Shown here piece by piece: positions 34,115-42,785 of a stretch of DNA of 64,000 nt. Position 1 is the first letter of the stretch. Every line of letters starts with the position of its first letter. Below the pieces are notes generated by a model that had not been told where the DNA came from, searched no databases, and worked only from the letters and a program-made list of their open reading frames with translations. The position numbers were made by a program, and so were the translations under genes. This DNA is from an uncultured Nitrospira sp. (lineage in GTDB: Bacteria; Nitrospirota; Nitrospiria; Nitrospirales; Nitrospiraceae). The DNA is taken from contig CABVRX010000018.1 of NCBI GenBank assembly GCA_902500825.1, positions 1-64,000 on the forward strand, given 5' to 3'.

Positions 34115-36502
34115 ATGGGACCTCATCAGTATATACGATTCACATATACTTCGCTGGCGCTTGCAATGTTGACTGCGGCCTACGAGATGCCTGAAGCCAA
34201 GGCTCTCTCAATCTATACAGACAACCTGGTTGGAAATTTGTCGATCGTGGCTCCGCCTGAAGGACCTCCTGTATCCAATTCACCGGGCATCTGGGTCGAT
34301 GTGCCGGGCTTGAGCACCGGTGTTTACTCTCATGCTGGTGACAACCTTGCGATCACTGTGAGCGCCGAGATATTTACCGCATCAAGTGTATGGCTACGAG
34401 CGCTCGTTGACGGTGAACCAGTAGCTCCAAGCGATGTGGTATTCAAGCAGGGTGGTGAGAACTTCGACGGTGTTCGCTCCTTCACCTTCGTGAAGAACAA
34501 CGTCTTGGGCGGCAAGCGCTTGGTCCAGATTCAATGGCTCACCGCGTCTGACGTTAACGCGCAGATCCGGGATCGTTCGCTCACGGTCAACTCGGCCGCG
34601 CCTGCCTGGGGTACGGGACGATTGATTACCATCTCGTCTGAGACCGACTGGATCACCAAAACTTCGGCGACCTGGGAGGACATTCCTGACATGTCGCAGA
34701 CCGTGATCACCGAGGGGACCAGCAGGGATCTGAAGGTTACCTTCAGTGCGCACACCCGCACTGAGAACGGTCGTTTCAAAGCCCGTGCGCTCGTCGATGG
34801 GGAACCGACTGCGGACGTGGTTTTCGAAGACGCGGGAAATCTTTCGCGCGGAGGCGCCCGGTCCTTCTCGTTCACCAGGAATGGCCTGACTGCTGGCACC
34901 CATGCCATCAAGGTGCAGTGGAAGGCCGAAAATGGCCAAATCCACGTCGCCGACAGGACCATGTCGACGTTTTCGAATGAGCCGAGCACAACTGGCGGCG
35001 GTCTGCTGGCGGTTAATTGGGAGGGCGGAGAAGAGAACGTCACCTCGACCGACTGGGTGGACGTGTCACACACAAGCGGATCGTTCACGACCAACGAGCC
35101 GAGCACAAACGTCGAGGTAGAGTTCGGCAGTGAGGTGCGGACTAACAACGGACGGCTCTTCTTGCGGGCCGTGATCGACGGCGAGCCGCTGGAACCTGGT
35201 GATGTGACCTATGTGGCTTCGGGGTCGACGTGGCGCGCGCAGTCATTCTCGTTCCTGAAGAAGAATATTCTTTCGGGCACTCATAGTGTGAAGGTGCAGG
35301 TCGCTGTCGACACCGGCGCGGCTGGCGTCATAGGCGATCGGGCGCTGACCGTAAACTTCAAGCGTCGCTCTGGTCTCGACTTCGTGCAGCCTTACTCCAG
35401 TCTGAAGATCCATCATGGCACGCTCCCATTCCTGGTCATCTGCTTCGATCCACAGCGACCGGGTGAGACTGCCCCAACTCAGGCCTACATCACGAATATG
35501 CACAACGGCGGCGACGGCGGCCGCAGCGTCGTGGGCTGGTTCAATGAGAACACCGGCGGACTTTTCAAACCCGATCCGTTCACCTTCCTCAGCTGCAACG
35601 ATTCGGGCTGGTTTAGGCCGCCCACGGAGCGCAGCGGCACCTGGTATTGGGACACCGGCAACTTCGGGCTAATGTGGGAGGACGCGCTCAAGGCCGCCGA
35701 TCCCTCCTTCGACTTCCATACATATGATCTGAATAAAGACAACCACATCACGGGTGACGAACTGGTTGTCGCGATCGTCCGTCCGCAGAACGTCCCCTCG
35801 GGTACCCTCCGCACGGCGTCTGCTTCACTCGATGACGTTTCCACGCGGCTTAGCGTGGACATCCTCGACGTATACATCTCGTCGAATCAGACCGATGATT
35901 TCCGGCGGTGGAACTTGGGTCTCCTGGCCCACGAGGCGTGCCATGGGATGCTCGGCGCCGTCGATATGTACTCAGGCTATGACACTAATCCCGGTCTCTA
36001 TAGCCTGATGTCCGACCATAGCAGAGCGACCCACTTCGACCCGTTTCACAAGCTCAAGAGCGGGTACCTGACGCCAGATGTGATCGAGATCAGCACGTGG
36101 TCCACAAGGGATGTGAACATCTCTGCGGTCGAGACCATGCGCGAAGCGACCATCATTTACGACCCGGCGAAAAACGATAAGGAATACTTTATCCTCGAGA
36201 ACCGCTGGATCGGGACGCCGCCGTTCAACTACGATCAACCACTCCAGAGCCAGGGCATCGCTGTATGGCACATTGTCCAGGACTTCGCGACGATGAATGC
36301 CTTACCACCTTCAGGCGATCCAGGCTTCCCCGTGGGCAACCAAGAATGGAGTCGCAAGGGTGTACGCTACTTAGGCATCCTGTCCAACGCGGGCGCCACG
36401 AAAGAGCTGTTCTACGCCAATGGTACTTCGTCGAAGATCCAGGTCACGGCCAAGGCAGGCCCTGGCGAGTTCGTGAACACAGAGATCGCCAAGCTTCCGT
36501 AA
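34115..36502 (+). CDS. Secreted M6-like metalloprotease with three N-terminal repeats
   Basis: 795 residues, with a weak signal peptide (LALAMLTAAYEMPEAKA). Three ~120-residue beta-type repeats (about 40-155, 165-285, 290-405) share the pattern VxxRALVDGEP...PxDVVF...RSFxFxKNxLxxGxHxxxVQW. They are followed by a peptidase part with the zinc motif HEACHGMLGAVD (His606, Glu607, His610, Asp at 617), which fits the M6/immune-inhibitor-A pattern, and an EF-hand-like Ca loop DLNKDNHITGDE (538-549). I infer a secreted, Ca-stabilised protease. Upstream AAGGAGG is a good ribosome site. Confidence 0.75.
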   Translation: MGPHQYIRFTYTSLALAMLTAAYEMPEAKALSIYTDNLVGNLSIVAPPEGPPVSNSPGIWVDVPGLSTGVYSHAGDNLAITVSAEIFTASSVWLRALVDGEPVAPSDVVFKQGGENFDGVRSFTFVKNNVLGGKRLVQIQWLTASDVNAQIRDRSLTVNSAAPAWGTGRLITISSETDWITKTSATWEDIPDMSQTVITEGTSRDLKVTFSAHTRTENGRFKARALVDGEPTADVVFEDAGNLSRGGARSFSFTRNGLTAGTHAIKVQWKAENGQIHVADRTMSTFSNEPSTTGGGLLAVNWEGGEENVTSTDWVDVSHTSGSFTTNEPSTNVEVEFGSEVRTNNGRLFLRAVIDGEPLEPGDVTYVASGSTWRAQSFSFLKKNILSGTHSVKVQVAVDTGAAGVIGDRALTVNFKRRSGLDFVQPYSSLKIHHGTLPFLVICFDPQRPGETAPTQAYITNMHNGGDGGRSVVGWFNENTGGLFKPDPFTFLSCNDSGWFRPPTERSGTWYWDTGNFGLMWEDALKAADPSFDFHTYDLNKDNHITGDELVVAIVRPQNVPSGTLRTASASLDDVSTRLSVDILDVYISSNQTDDFRRWNLGLLAHEACHGMLGAVDMYSGYDTNPGLYSLMSDHSRATHFDPFHKLKSGYLTPDVIEISTWSTRDVNISAVETMREATIIYDPAKNDKEYFILENRWIGTPPFNYDQPLQSQGIAVWHIVQDFATMNALPPSGDPGFPVGNQEWSRKGVRYLGILSNAGATKELFYANGTSSKIQVTAKAGPGEFVNTEIAKLP

Positions 36503-36890
36503 TAGTGATCGCTGTTAAGACACCCCCATGGTACCACCGGCGCGATTCTGTTGCTGCGCCGGGATCCCATGAGGAAAGCCGCTTAGTCTGTTCAGTCGTA
36601 ACAGTCATGGCCAAGGCCGTGAGGCGTGACATGGTCGGAGAGGGCCAAGTGCTTTGTTGGACATGTCCAACAAGACTTTGCCTCCTCATCATGGCAGGAC
36701 CTAGCCCATCCGGAACGGCATGGGGTGCTAGAGAGCGAGCAGCGATTACTAAGGTGGAGATGAAAATGGCGGTTGGCTTGGTGCAGACACTCGACGACTG
36801 TGACCACGGCACTTCACCGGCACTCACGGAGGATCTGGACCCCCATGGAGGAAGATGGGGTCAGCTCACCTGCCGGCGAGCGTCATCCCT
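36503..36890. other. 388-bp intergenic with a perfect palindrome
   Basis: No gene is credible here; the frames seen are shadows or low-complexity. The main feature is a 20-bp palindrome at 36654-36673. Confidence 0.4.
36654..36673. promoter_or_regulatory. Perfect 20-bp palindrome, copy 1
   Basis: Half-site TTGTTGGACA followed directly by its reverse complement, centred between 36663 and 36664. Outside it, pairing continues imperfectly (AAGTGC with GACTT, with bulged bases). It shares the core with the larger palindrome at 39201-39236. No poly-T follows, so a standard terminator is unlikely. Confidence 0.6.
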
Positions 36891-37223
36891 TCATGGCTTC
36901 TGTTGCTTCGCAGAGGAGGAGAATTGGACGTCAGCGGCCGTCAATTTTCCATCCTTCTCTGTGACATCGACAGCAACTCGGTCGCCTACCTTAGGAATGT
37001 TCCCTCCACCTCCCCTTCCTTTATTCCGATATTTTGTCTCGGCAACTGTGTGGATTGAGACTGTTTTTTCGTCTATCGTCCGAACGTGAATCTCAGCAGT
37101 GCCGATGGCGGTGACCGTGCCAAAGACGTGCCTCCCTTCCCCGTGCGCGGTGGCTATCCCGGGTAATGTTGCGGTCATCAGCAGGACCAGCATTCTTACT
37201 TGTTTCACCATGTCGATCAGCAT
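36891..37223 (-). CDS. Small periplasmic protein, DUF5666-like
   Basis: 110 residues from ATG 37223, which has a GGAGG ribosome site 4-8 nt upstream; it has a signal peptide (MLVLLMTATLPGIATAHG). The mature part is a small beta domain: GRHVFGTVTAIGTAEIHVRTI...KVGDRVAVDVTEKDGKLTAADVQF, as in DUF5666-like oligonucleotide-binding-fold proteins often seen near copper/redox genes. It follows the cytochrome c gene by 10 bp, so it is probably its operon partner. Confidence 0.65.
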   Translation of the reverse strand: MLIDMVKQVRMLVLLMTATLPGIATAHGEGRHVFGTVTAIGTAEIHVRTIDEKTVSIHTVAETKYRNKGRGGGGNIPKVGDRVAVDVTEKDGKLTAADVQFSSSAKQQKP

Positions 37224-37233
37224 GCTGCCTCCG

Positions 37234-37860
37234 TTAATGATGCTGCGCAGAAGGATGTGGATCAAGCGCTTCACCTTGCAGAAAACGGTCGATTCGTTCC
37301 TGCTCTTCCCGCGCCACTTGACTCACGGGGTTATACCGCTCCATTTCTTCCAGTTCCTCGCTCGTAATGTTTGGAAGATGACGAATAAAATGCACCAGTT
37401 TCCAACTATCGAGATCTGGTTCGGGACGGCCTTTCCCCCATGCGGGCATTCCGGTAAATCGAACGCCATTATGGATGATATAGAACAGCTCTCCATCCGA
37501 GAAGGACTGCGTCTCTATGTTAGTCAGGTCTGGTGTTCTGGGGTAGAAATTCTGTCCGATCAAGGTAGCGCCACTTCCATCGTTCCCGTGGCAGTTCGCA
37601 CAGTGGTCCGCAAAGTGAACCCGCGCTTCTGCAAGTACCTCGTCTGTGGCGGGAACGGGGTTTCTCATCTGCTTCTGGGCTTCGGGCATTGCCAGGCGCC
37701 TGAGCTGACGCGCGAACAGAACCTCGAGCTTCACTGGCTGTTCCGTCGCACTAAAACCTGATTGCAGGACGTACCACAGCATGGCAACATTTCCTGTCAC
37801 GGCAAGCATTGCCATCACGAGCAACACCCAGACACCTTTGGTCATTATCGACGCTCTCAT
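37234..37860 (-). CDS. Membrane-anchored c-type cytochrome
   Basis: 208 residues. One N-terminal span (GVWVLLVMAMLAVTGNVAML) acts as an anchor, then a mono-haem cytochrome c domain with CANCH and the distal Met region (MPAWGKG). A coiled acidic C-terminus (SEELEEMERYNPVSQVAREEQERIDRFL) follows. It should sit on the periplasmic side of the inner membrane and carry electrons. Neighbours on both sides are periplasmic proteins of unknown role. Confidence 0.8.
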   Translation of the reverse strand: MRASIMTKGVWVLLVMAMLAVTGNVAMLWYVLQSGFSATEQPVKLEVLFARQLRRLAMPEAQKQMRNPVPATDEVLAEARVHFADHCANCHGNDGSGATLIGQNFYPRTPDLTNIETQSFSDGELFYIIHNGVRFTGMPAWGKGRPEPDLDSWKLVHFIRHLPNITSEELEEMERYNPVSQVAREEQERIDRFLQGEALDPHPSAQHH

Positions 37861-37922
37861 GTTGGCCCCTTGCTACGAGAACGGATCCTAGGATCTTTGC
37901 TGATCTCGCGATCGTGCCGCAA

Positions 37923-38507
37923 TCATCTGGACGCGTGCGCCCTCGGTCGCGTGTTGCGCGAAACACCTGACTGCTCGCGTTGCCGGTGGTATGGATGGAT
38001 GTCAACCACCACATTCGCCTCGTCTAACTCTGCTCTGACTAAGGCTCCGTCTTTAAGCGGACCAAGTTTACTGCCCGCTAAGGAGTCAACCGAAAACGAC
38101 TCCAACCCTTCACTGGTAAAGACCTCGACTACCTCCCAGAACGGATCCGCATAGGCGAGGGTCCCGACCACAACGCGATGCCTGTGTATAGGACGGTTTG
38201 GATCGTGAATATCCAACAGAACATTCGATTCATCCACTGTCGCGATCACTTCATCTCCCACCTTGGCTTGGTGCAGTCCCATGCGTTCAGCCTTCTTGAT
38301 GCTGACCCACCGTGCTGACACTTTCTTGCCTGCAGCCCCTTGCATCTCAAGGTACATCAGCCCCGATTCGATCTTCGTAATCATCGCTGGTACATTCCTG
38401 TGGCTATATGGTCCGCCGAGATCCGCATCGTGGGCAACAGCCTGTGACCCTAGCAGCAGGAACGCGAAGCAGGCAGGCACGTAGTGCATAAAATGTTTTC
38501 CAGACAT
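37923..38507 (-). CDS. Exported protein of unknown function
   Basis: 194 residues from ATG 38507, with a strong AAAGGAGGG ribosome site; signal peptide (YVPACFAFLLLGSQAVAHD). The mature part has two similar beta units, with NVPAMITKIESGLMYLEMQG and LDIHDPNRPIHRHRVVVGTL. It shares the general look of the DUF5666-like neighbour (KVGDEVIATVDESN). Not recognised as a family. Probably cotranscribed with the cytochrome c gene. Confidence 0.65.
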   Translation of the reverse strand: MSGKHFMHYVPACFAFLLLGSQAVAHDADLGGPYSHRNVPAMITKIESGLMYLEMQGAAGKKVSARWVSIKKAERMGLHQAKVGDEVIATVDESNVLLDIHDPNRPIHRHRVVVGTLAYADPFWEVVEVFTSEGLESFSVDSLAGSKLGPLKDGALVRAELDEANVVVDIHPYHRQREQSGVSRNTRPRAHASR

Positions 38508-38820
38508 AACATTCCCTCCTTTTTGGATTGTGCGCCAATGTGGGATCACGCTGATGCATTCCTAGGATAGTCCTTGAGGGACCTTGCTGCTCGCAGAATA
38601 CGGGATCATCCGTGTTACAGAGAGTGATAACGGCAGGCTGATTATGGGCCGAGCTTCTGTAACGACCTTGTTCGTTCCCAAGGCTCGCCAATGAGAAGAA
38701 ACTGCCGGTCCCGAATGGATTCGCGATAGAATTGAGGTTGAATTGGTTGGCGCGGAGAGTGTCGCGACCCCTGACGTAAACGGTAAAAGGGATGAGGAGA
38801 CTGACAACCACAAGTCTCAT
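38404..38820 (-). CDS. Small exported protein with NPFG-type motif, doubtful 3' end
   Basis: ATG 38820 has a GAGG ribosome site 6 nt upstream and starts with a signal-like MRLVVVSLLIPFTVYVRG. It then reads LRANQFNLNSIANPFGTGS, typical of small envelope proteins with NPYG/NPFG motifs. From about residue 85 the frame runs into the next gene and looks out of frame, so the true gene probably ends earlier or carries a shift. It may be a pseudogene. Confidence 0.35.
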   Translation of the reverse strand: MRLVVVSLLIPFTVYVRGRDTLRANQFNLNSIANPFGTGSFFSLASLGNEQGRYRSSAHNQPAVITLCNTDDPVFCEQQGPSRTILGMHQRDPTLAHNPKRRECYVWKTFYALRACLLRVPAARVTGCCPRCGSRRTI

Positions 38821-39200
38821 CACGCACCTCTTCGTTGGTTATTAACCTAAACCTCTGTTGAGCACAACGTCAAGAAAGATTACCGGACCATGAGCGGTCA
38901 GTTCGAATTCGCCGCTGAGCATTCAGAAGTTCATTCGACATGAGAAACGCTGGCCCGAGCACTGCTTCACGAGTAAGCAATCTGCGCCTGTTGCCATCCT
39001 GGCGAGTTTTACCAATCTTGCCTGACTCAATTCGCATTGTGCGCGCATGCTCTAGCCATTCAGGTGAGTCAGACTTCTCACCACACCCCTGCAAGATATT
39101 CGATGAGCCTTGGCTCCTGTTTCATTCGCTCGTCGATGACAAATGTCCAACTCGTACAACTTCTGCCTTTCTTAGCTGTGCGGACTGATAATGGAACAGT

Positions 39201-39236
39201 GAGGTACATTGTTGGACATGTCCAACAATGTACCTC
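39201..39236. promoter_or_regulatory. Perfect 36-bp palindrome, copy 2
   Basis: The left arm GAGGTACATTGTTGGACA (39201-39218) is followed without a gap by its exact reverse complement (39219-39236). The inner 20 bp are identical to the palindrome at 36654-36673. No poly-T follows. Such gapless long palindromes suggest a dimeric protein-binding site or a cruciform site rather than a Rho-independent terminator. Confidence 0.65.
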
Positions 39237-39647
39237 CTACTCTGGTTATTCATGGATGAATCATGATTTGGCAGGTAGATGAAGATCATGGGAAGTATCA
39301 GGGATGGTCGACACAATGAATCCGGTCTGCCACAAACGGAGCTTGGTCGTATCGTGACGCTCAGTGAGATCCCATTCCAATTGTTCAGCAATCGAAAGTC
39401 CCACTGAGATGATCATCAGTCGTTGAAGGAAACTTCATCCGCTCCTGCGTGAACATGTCGCAATAACGACGAAGCCGCTTTGCCTAGCAGCGATCAATCT
39501 GATTTCACCAGGGAAGACGAGATCGAAGACGGATCGGAGCCTCCGCTCAAATCGATGTGAGGGTGGTTGAAATAGCAAGACACAATCGATGTGAATCGAT
39601 AAAACTAAGGAATGACGAAACAACTACGGTGTAATGAGTGGTTGTCC

Positions 39648-39675
39648 CCCTCTCGCCATTTAGAATGGGAGAGGG
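39648..39675 (-). terminator. Possible hairpin downstream of parB
   Basis: The arms CCCTCTCGCCAT and ATGGGAGAGGG pair imperfectly (one mismatch/bulge) around a short loop, 27 bp after the parB stop. On the minus strand no T-run follows, so termination is only possible, not certain. Confidence 0.35.
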
Positions 39676-39701
39676 AGCGAGTGATAATGACGGGGGGGGA
39701 A

Positions 39702-40637
39702 TTACTGAAAAATGATTTGGTCAATCTGACATTGCCGGGCAGGAACTTCTTCTTGCTTCCCATCCGCAAAATTGACGATCAGGTGATTTGATTGTTGAGG
39801 TGCGTGGTGGAGATCTACTGTTCCTGATCGATCCTGAAAGATGACGATCAACGAAGGTATCGTTGTCACAGGACTGAGCATCCGCTCCTCACTCCTCTGC
39901 TCATCTTTCGGCGAGGCGATGGTTGATTTTCGTGGCCCCCTGAGCTTGGCGGATAAGGCCGACACCGTCGCACGTGTAATCTCCTGAGCAGTGGCACACC
40001 ATCGCTCGACATCTTTGGGAAATTCCTTATGCAGATTCCGCAAATCGTAGAGCGTCTTGGCTGAGAGACATTTCCCTGACGTATAAATCTCATCGATGCA
40101 TGTCGGTGGATCGATGAGCGCTAAATGATTCGTGACCATGGACCGATTCACACCAAGGAGTTCTGCAATTTGGGCCTGCTTCTCACCGTCGTCCATCTTC
40201 TTTTTGATAAAGATCGCCAGCTCACGCGGTTTCAGATCTTCCCGCTGTAAATTCTCAATGACTTGCTGGTAATCGGTATGCGACCGATCGACAAACGCGG
40301 GAATCGTGTTTTTCCCGACGGCCTTGGAGGCTCTGAGCCGGCGTGCGCCGAAATTCAGGATCCATCGTTTCTGCTCGGTGGGGTGCGGACGGATCGACAC
40401 GGGAGTTTTGACCCCGTGCAACCTGATACTCTGCTCCAACTCCTCCATACTCTCCGCACCGAATTCTTTGCGTGGCTGAGACGGATCTTCATCAATGTCC
40501 TTAACTGGAATTTGAAGCGGGCGCCCTAAAACTTCAGCCGTTACGGTTCGTTCTTTAGCGATCGGATCCGGTATGGGAACAGGAGCGGTACGATCAAGAG
40601 CCGTGAGATCCAGCGTCGCGGTCATTGGTTTTTTCAT
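39702..40637 (-). CDS. parB: ParB-type partition protein
   Basis: 311 residues from ATG 40637. The N-terminal ParB/Spo0J nuclease-like domain has IPVKDIDEDPSQPRKEF, GVKTPVSIRPH and FGARRLRASKAVG; the HTH region has AQIAELLGVNRSMVTNHLALI. The C-terminal part (LIVIFQDRSGTVDLHHAP) differs from chromosomal Spo0J and looks more like KorB/plasmid-type. It binds DNA sites for segregation with ParA. It starts inside the end of parA (4-bp overlap). Confidence 0.85.
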   Translation of the reverse strand: MKKPMTATLDLTALDRTAPVPIPDPIAKERTVTAEVLGRPLQIPVKDIDEDPSQPRKEFGAESMEELEQSIRLHGVKTPVSIRPHPTEQKRWILNFGARRLRASKAVGKNTIPAFVDRSHTDYQQVIENLQREDLKPRELAIFIKKKMDDGEKQAQIAELLGVNRSMVTNHLALIDPPTCIDEIYTSGKCLSAKTLYDLRNLHKEFPKDVERWCATAQEITRATVSALSAKLRGPRKSTIASPKDEQRSEERMLSPVTTIPSLIVIFQDRSGTVDLHHAPQQSNHLIVNFADGKQEEVPARQCQIDQIIFQ

Positions 40638-41416
40638 TCTGTAACCCCCATCGTATGAGCAACTTTCTGAAAGATCGGTTTGAGATGCATCCACGCATCC
40701 CGTGAACTTGTTTTTTGCAAAGTCCAGATCGGCGCTCCCATCGCCTGGGCTTCAGCCACAGCCGTGCGTGAGGGAATGGCGGCCATACGCCCATCATCCA
40801 GTCGAATGAACAGCGAGGCAAAAGCCGTACAGAGCTGTTCAAAATTCGCACGTTGAAAGGGAGTCGGCTCGACAAGATTCGGGAGGAGACCGATGAATCG
40901 GAGATCTTTATTCAACGTGCTTTGTATCTTTAAGACTTGCGCTCGCAGCGCGGCAATACCATCGACTGCCTCTTGATTCAATTGAATAGGAGACAGCACA
41001 AAATCACCTACCACGAGCGAGGCAAGCACACGAATATCAGGGTTGGGATTCGTATCAATAATCGCCACATCAAACCGCTCGTCCATTTCATTGAGGAACA
41101 GTTTGAGATTCGTCGCGAATTGGTTGTGATCTGCCTCCCGTCTCTCGAGTCGTAAGAGATCACTATGCGACGGGATCATCACAAAGTTCCCCTCTTCAAT
41201 AGTGGTGACATGTTCGGTCAATAATTGATTGGCTGTGATCTCCGAAATGGTGGCCAATTTCGACATGATGATGTTTTTCGACGTATTTCCCTGATGGTCC
41301 AAGTCAACGATCAAGACCCGTTTCTTGAGGTGTTCGACAAGAAAGTATCCAAGTTGGCAGGCAATCGCCGTTTTCCCCACGCCGCCCTTCTGATTGGCTA
41401 AGACCAACGTTTTCAT
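40634..41416 (-). CDS. parA: ParA-type ATPase
   Basis: 260 residues from ATG 41416. Deviant Walker A KGGVGKT (residues 10-16), switch I-like LDHQGNTSKN, and Walker B VAIIDTNPNPDIR. Short ParA without an N-terminal HTH, so it is unlikely to autoregulate by itself. An AGGAG ribosome site lies upstream. Together with parB it is a partition pair. No gid, rnpA or dnaA genes are close, so it may be of plasmid or island origin. Confidence 0.9.
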   Translation of the reverse strand: MKTLVLANQKGGVGKTAIACQLGYFLVEHLKKRVLIVDLDHQGNTSKNIIMSKLATISEITANQLLTEHVTTIEEGNFVMIPSHSDLLRLERREADHNQFATNLKLFLNEMDERFDVAIIDTNPNPDIRVLASLVVGDFVLSPIQLNQEAVDGIAALRAQVLKIQSTLNKDLRFIGLLPNLVEPTPFQRANFEQLCTAFASLFIRLDDGRMAAIPSRTAVAEAQAMGAPIWTLQKTSSRDAWMHLKPIFQKVAHTMGVTE

Positions 41417-41730
41417 CGACAACTCTCCTCCTTCATGGCCTAGTGAGTTCTACTTTCTTCAGCTACTTTCTTTTCCGAATGACATGCGTAGAAACCCATC
41501 GTCGTCCTGCCTGTAGTATTTTTTGATCTGACCGGAGCAGTATCCTAGGCGAGGAGAATTGTCAATCCTCTTCCTCTTTGAAGAGACTCTCGATTGTTGA
41601 GTTCGTTCAGTTCGTGTGGCATCGGACATCGTTTCAGCCTAACATTCCCTGCCGCGTAGCGATCATTACCCAAGACCACTTGTCTAATGTACCGTCTCCG
41701 TGTAGTCTTTCCCCACAGAACAGGCGCCAC
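41417..41730. promoter_or_regulatory. Divergent gap between parA and SUI1-like gene
   Basis: 314 bp, should contain the parAB promoter. No parS-like GTTTCACGTGAAAC sequence was found in it. Confidence 0.3.
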
Positions 41731-42126
41731 ATGAAAGAGAAGAACCGCTTCCCCATAGACGGTGGGCCAACCAAGTGGGCTAGTCCCTTCGCCGTACTGA
41801 AGCACACGCCGCGCCAGGTGGCTTCACCTAACCAACCTGTTTGCAATCAGAGTGCTCCGGTGTCCGCCGTGCCCAAGAAGAATCGTGGGCGAGTGGATAT
41901 TATTCGCCAGACGGCGCACCGTGGCGGCAAGATTGTCACCGTAGTCACAGGGTTCGTTGGGATCGGTCAGGCGGAAAAAGCACTCCTCGCCAAGCAGATG
42001 CAGAAAGTCTGCGGGGCAGGCGGAACGGCCAAAGATGGACGGATCGAGATTCAAGGAGATCAGCGCGATGCGATCGCCCGCATTCTCATCGACGCGGGAT
42101 TTCGACCGATTTTCGCTGGAGGATAA
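41731..42126 (+). CDS. SUI1/YciH-like translation factor
   Basis: 131 residues from ATG 41731. The C-terminal 85 residues are the SUI1 fold: RGRVDIIRQTAHRGGKIVTVV, GIGQAEKALLAKQMQKVCGAGGTAKDGRIEIQGDQRD. This is the bacterial counterpart of eIF1 (YciH), which can affect start-codon choice under stress, though its role is not settled. About 45 residues of unstructured N-terminus precede it. Earlier frame to 41578 lacks pattern and is not used. Confidence 0.8.
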   Translation: MKEKNRFPIDGGPTKWASPFAVLKHTPRQVASPNQPVCNQSAPVSAVPKKNRGRVDIIRQTAHRGGKIVTVVTGFVGIGQAEKALLAKQMQKVCGAGGTAKDGRIEIQGDQRDAIARILIDAGFRPIFAGG

Positions 42127-42271
42127 GTCTGATTAAAGAAATTGCGATCTTTTACTTCTTTGTCAATGACATATGCCATCCTCACCTCTGTCGCACGGAA
42201 GGCAGCTGTTGAGATTCTCAGTCCAGAAATCACCATCGCCTCTCGACCATAATATAGCTCTCTACTCCTAA

Positions 42272-42454
42272 TCAAAGATCTCTTCCGGTCCGGCGTGTGG
42301 GTCTGACCAGAAATTGGAGTAGTGTCCCATCCGTCGTTTTAGTCATCACACAATGAGACCCGGACTGTGGGCGATGGCGCACCTTCCATTCCCTATACCC
42401 GACGACTCCGACCGCCACAGCCGCCAGCCCACCAAGTAGCCACCATGCGATCAT
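42272..42454 (-). CDS. Small single-span membrane protein
   Basis: 60 residues from ATG 42454 with a GGGAGG ribosome site. One N-terminal span (IAWWLLGGLAAVAVGVVGY), then a basic tail ending RPTRRTGRDL. No family known. The ribosome site is the main support. Confidence 0.45.
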   Translation of the reverse strand: MIAWWLLGGLAAVAVGVVGYREWKVRHRPQSGSHCVMTKTTDGTLLQFLVRPTRRTGRDL

Positions 42455-42785
42455 GTATCCTCCCAGAGGTTTATGCTCAATGCGTACTCCTCGCACTCAT
42501 AATTCCTACCGCGTACGACAAACTCAACGAGGTACTCTCGACCATGTTCTTTCTCTTTTACCATAGTCGCATGAGATTGCATAACTTCTGATGCAGCGCT
42601 GCTCGTAGGCGTCGTGCAGATTTTTACGTTGTCCTTGCCATAATCATCAGATTGGCTGGACAGCTTCGAGTTTTCTTTATCTCACAATCAATCAGTGGTC
42701 ACAGAAAAGATAACGAAAACAGGAGACACCCTTCATGTTCCAGAGTTATCCCTGTACAATGGCTTGTGTGTGATCCTTGACGAGT
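42455..42785. other. 331-bp divergent intergenic
   Basis: Locally AT-rich between 42600 and 42730. It should hold the CobW gene promoter. I looked for a cobalamin riboswitch box and a Zur-like palindrome and saw neither. Confidence 0.3.

Larger units (their letters stand above)
38821..39701. other. 880-bp intergenic with palindrome and hairpin
   Basis: No convincing gene. It contains a half-site (ATGTCCAACT) at 39143-39152, the perfect 36-bp palindrome at 39201-39236, and an imperfect hairpin near 39648-39675 just beyond parB. Confidence 0.45.

Noticed and set aside
36265-37089. 274-codon plus-strand frame
   Set aside because: Overlaps the metalloprotease end and the opposite-strand DUF5666-like gene; no ribosome site or motif, low-complexity composition.
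36654-39236. Palindromes as Rho-independent terminators
   Set aside because: No loop and no T-run follow on either strand, so this simple reading was not adopted; kept as unexplained palindromes.
42455-42785. Cobalamin riboswitch or Zur site before the CobW-like gene
   Set aside because: No B12-box-like or Zur-like sequence could be recognised.
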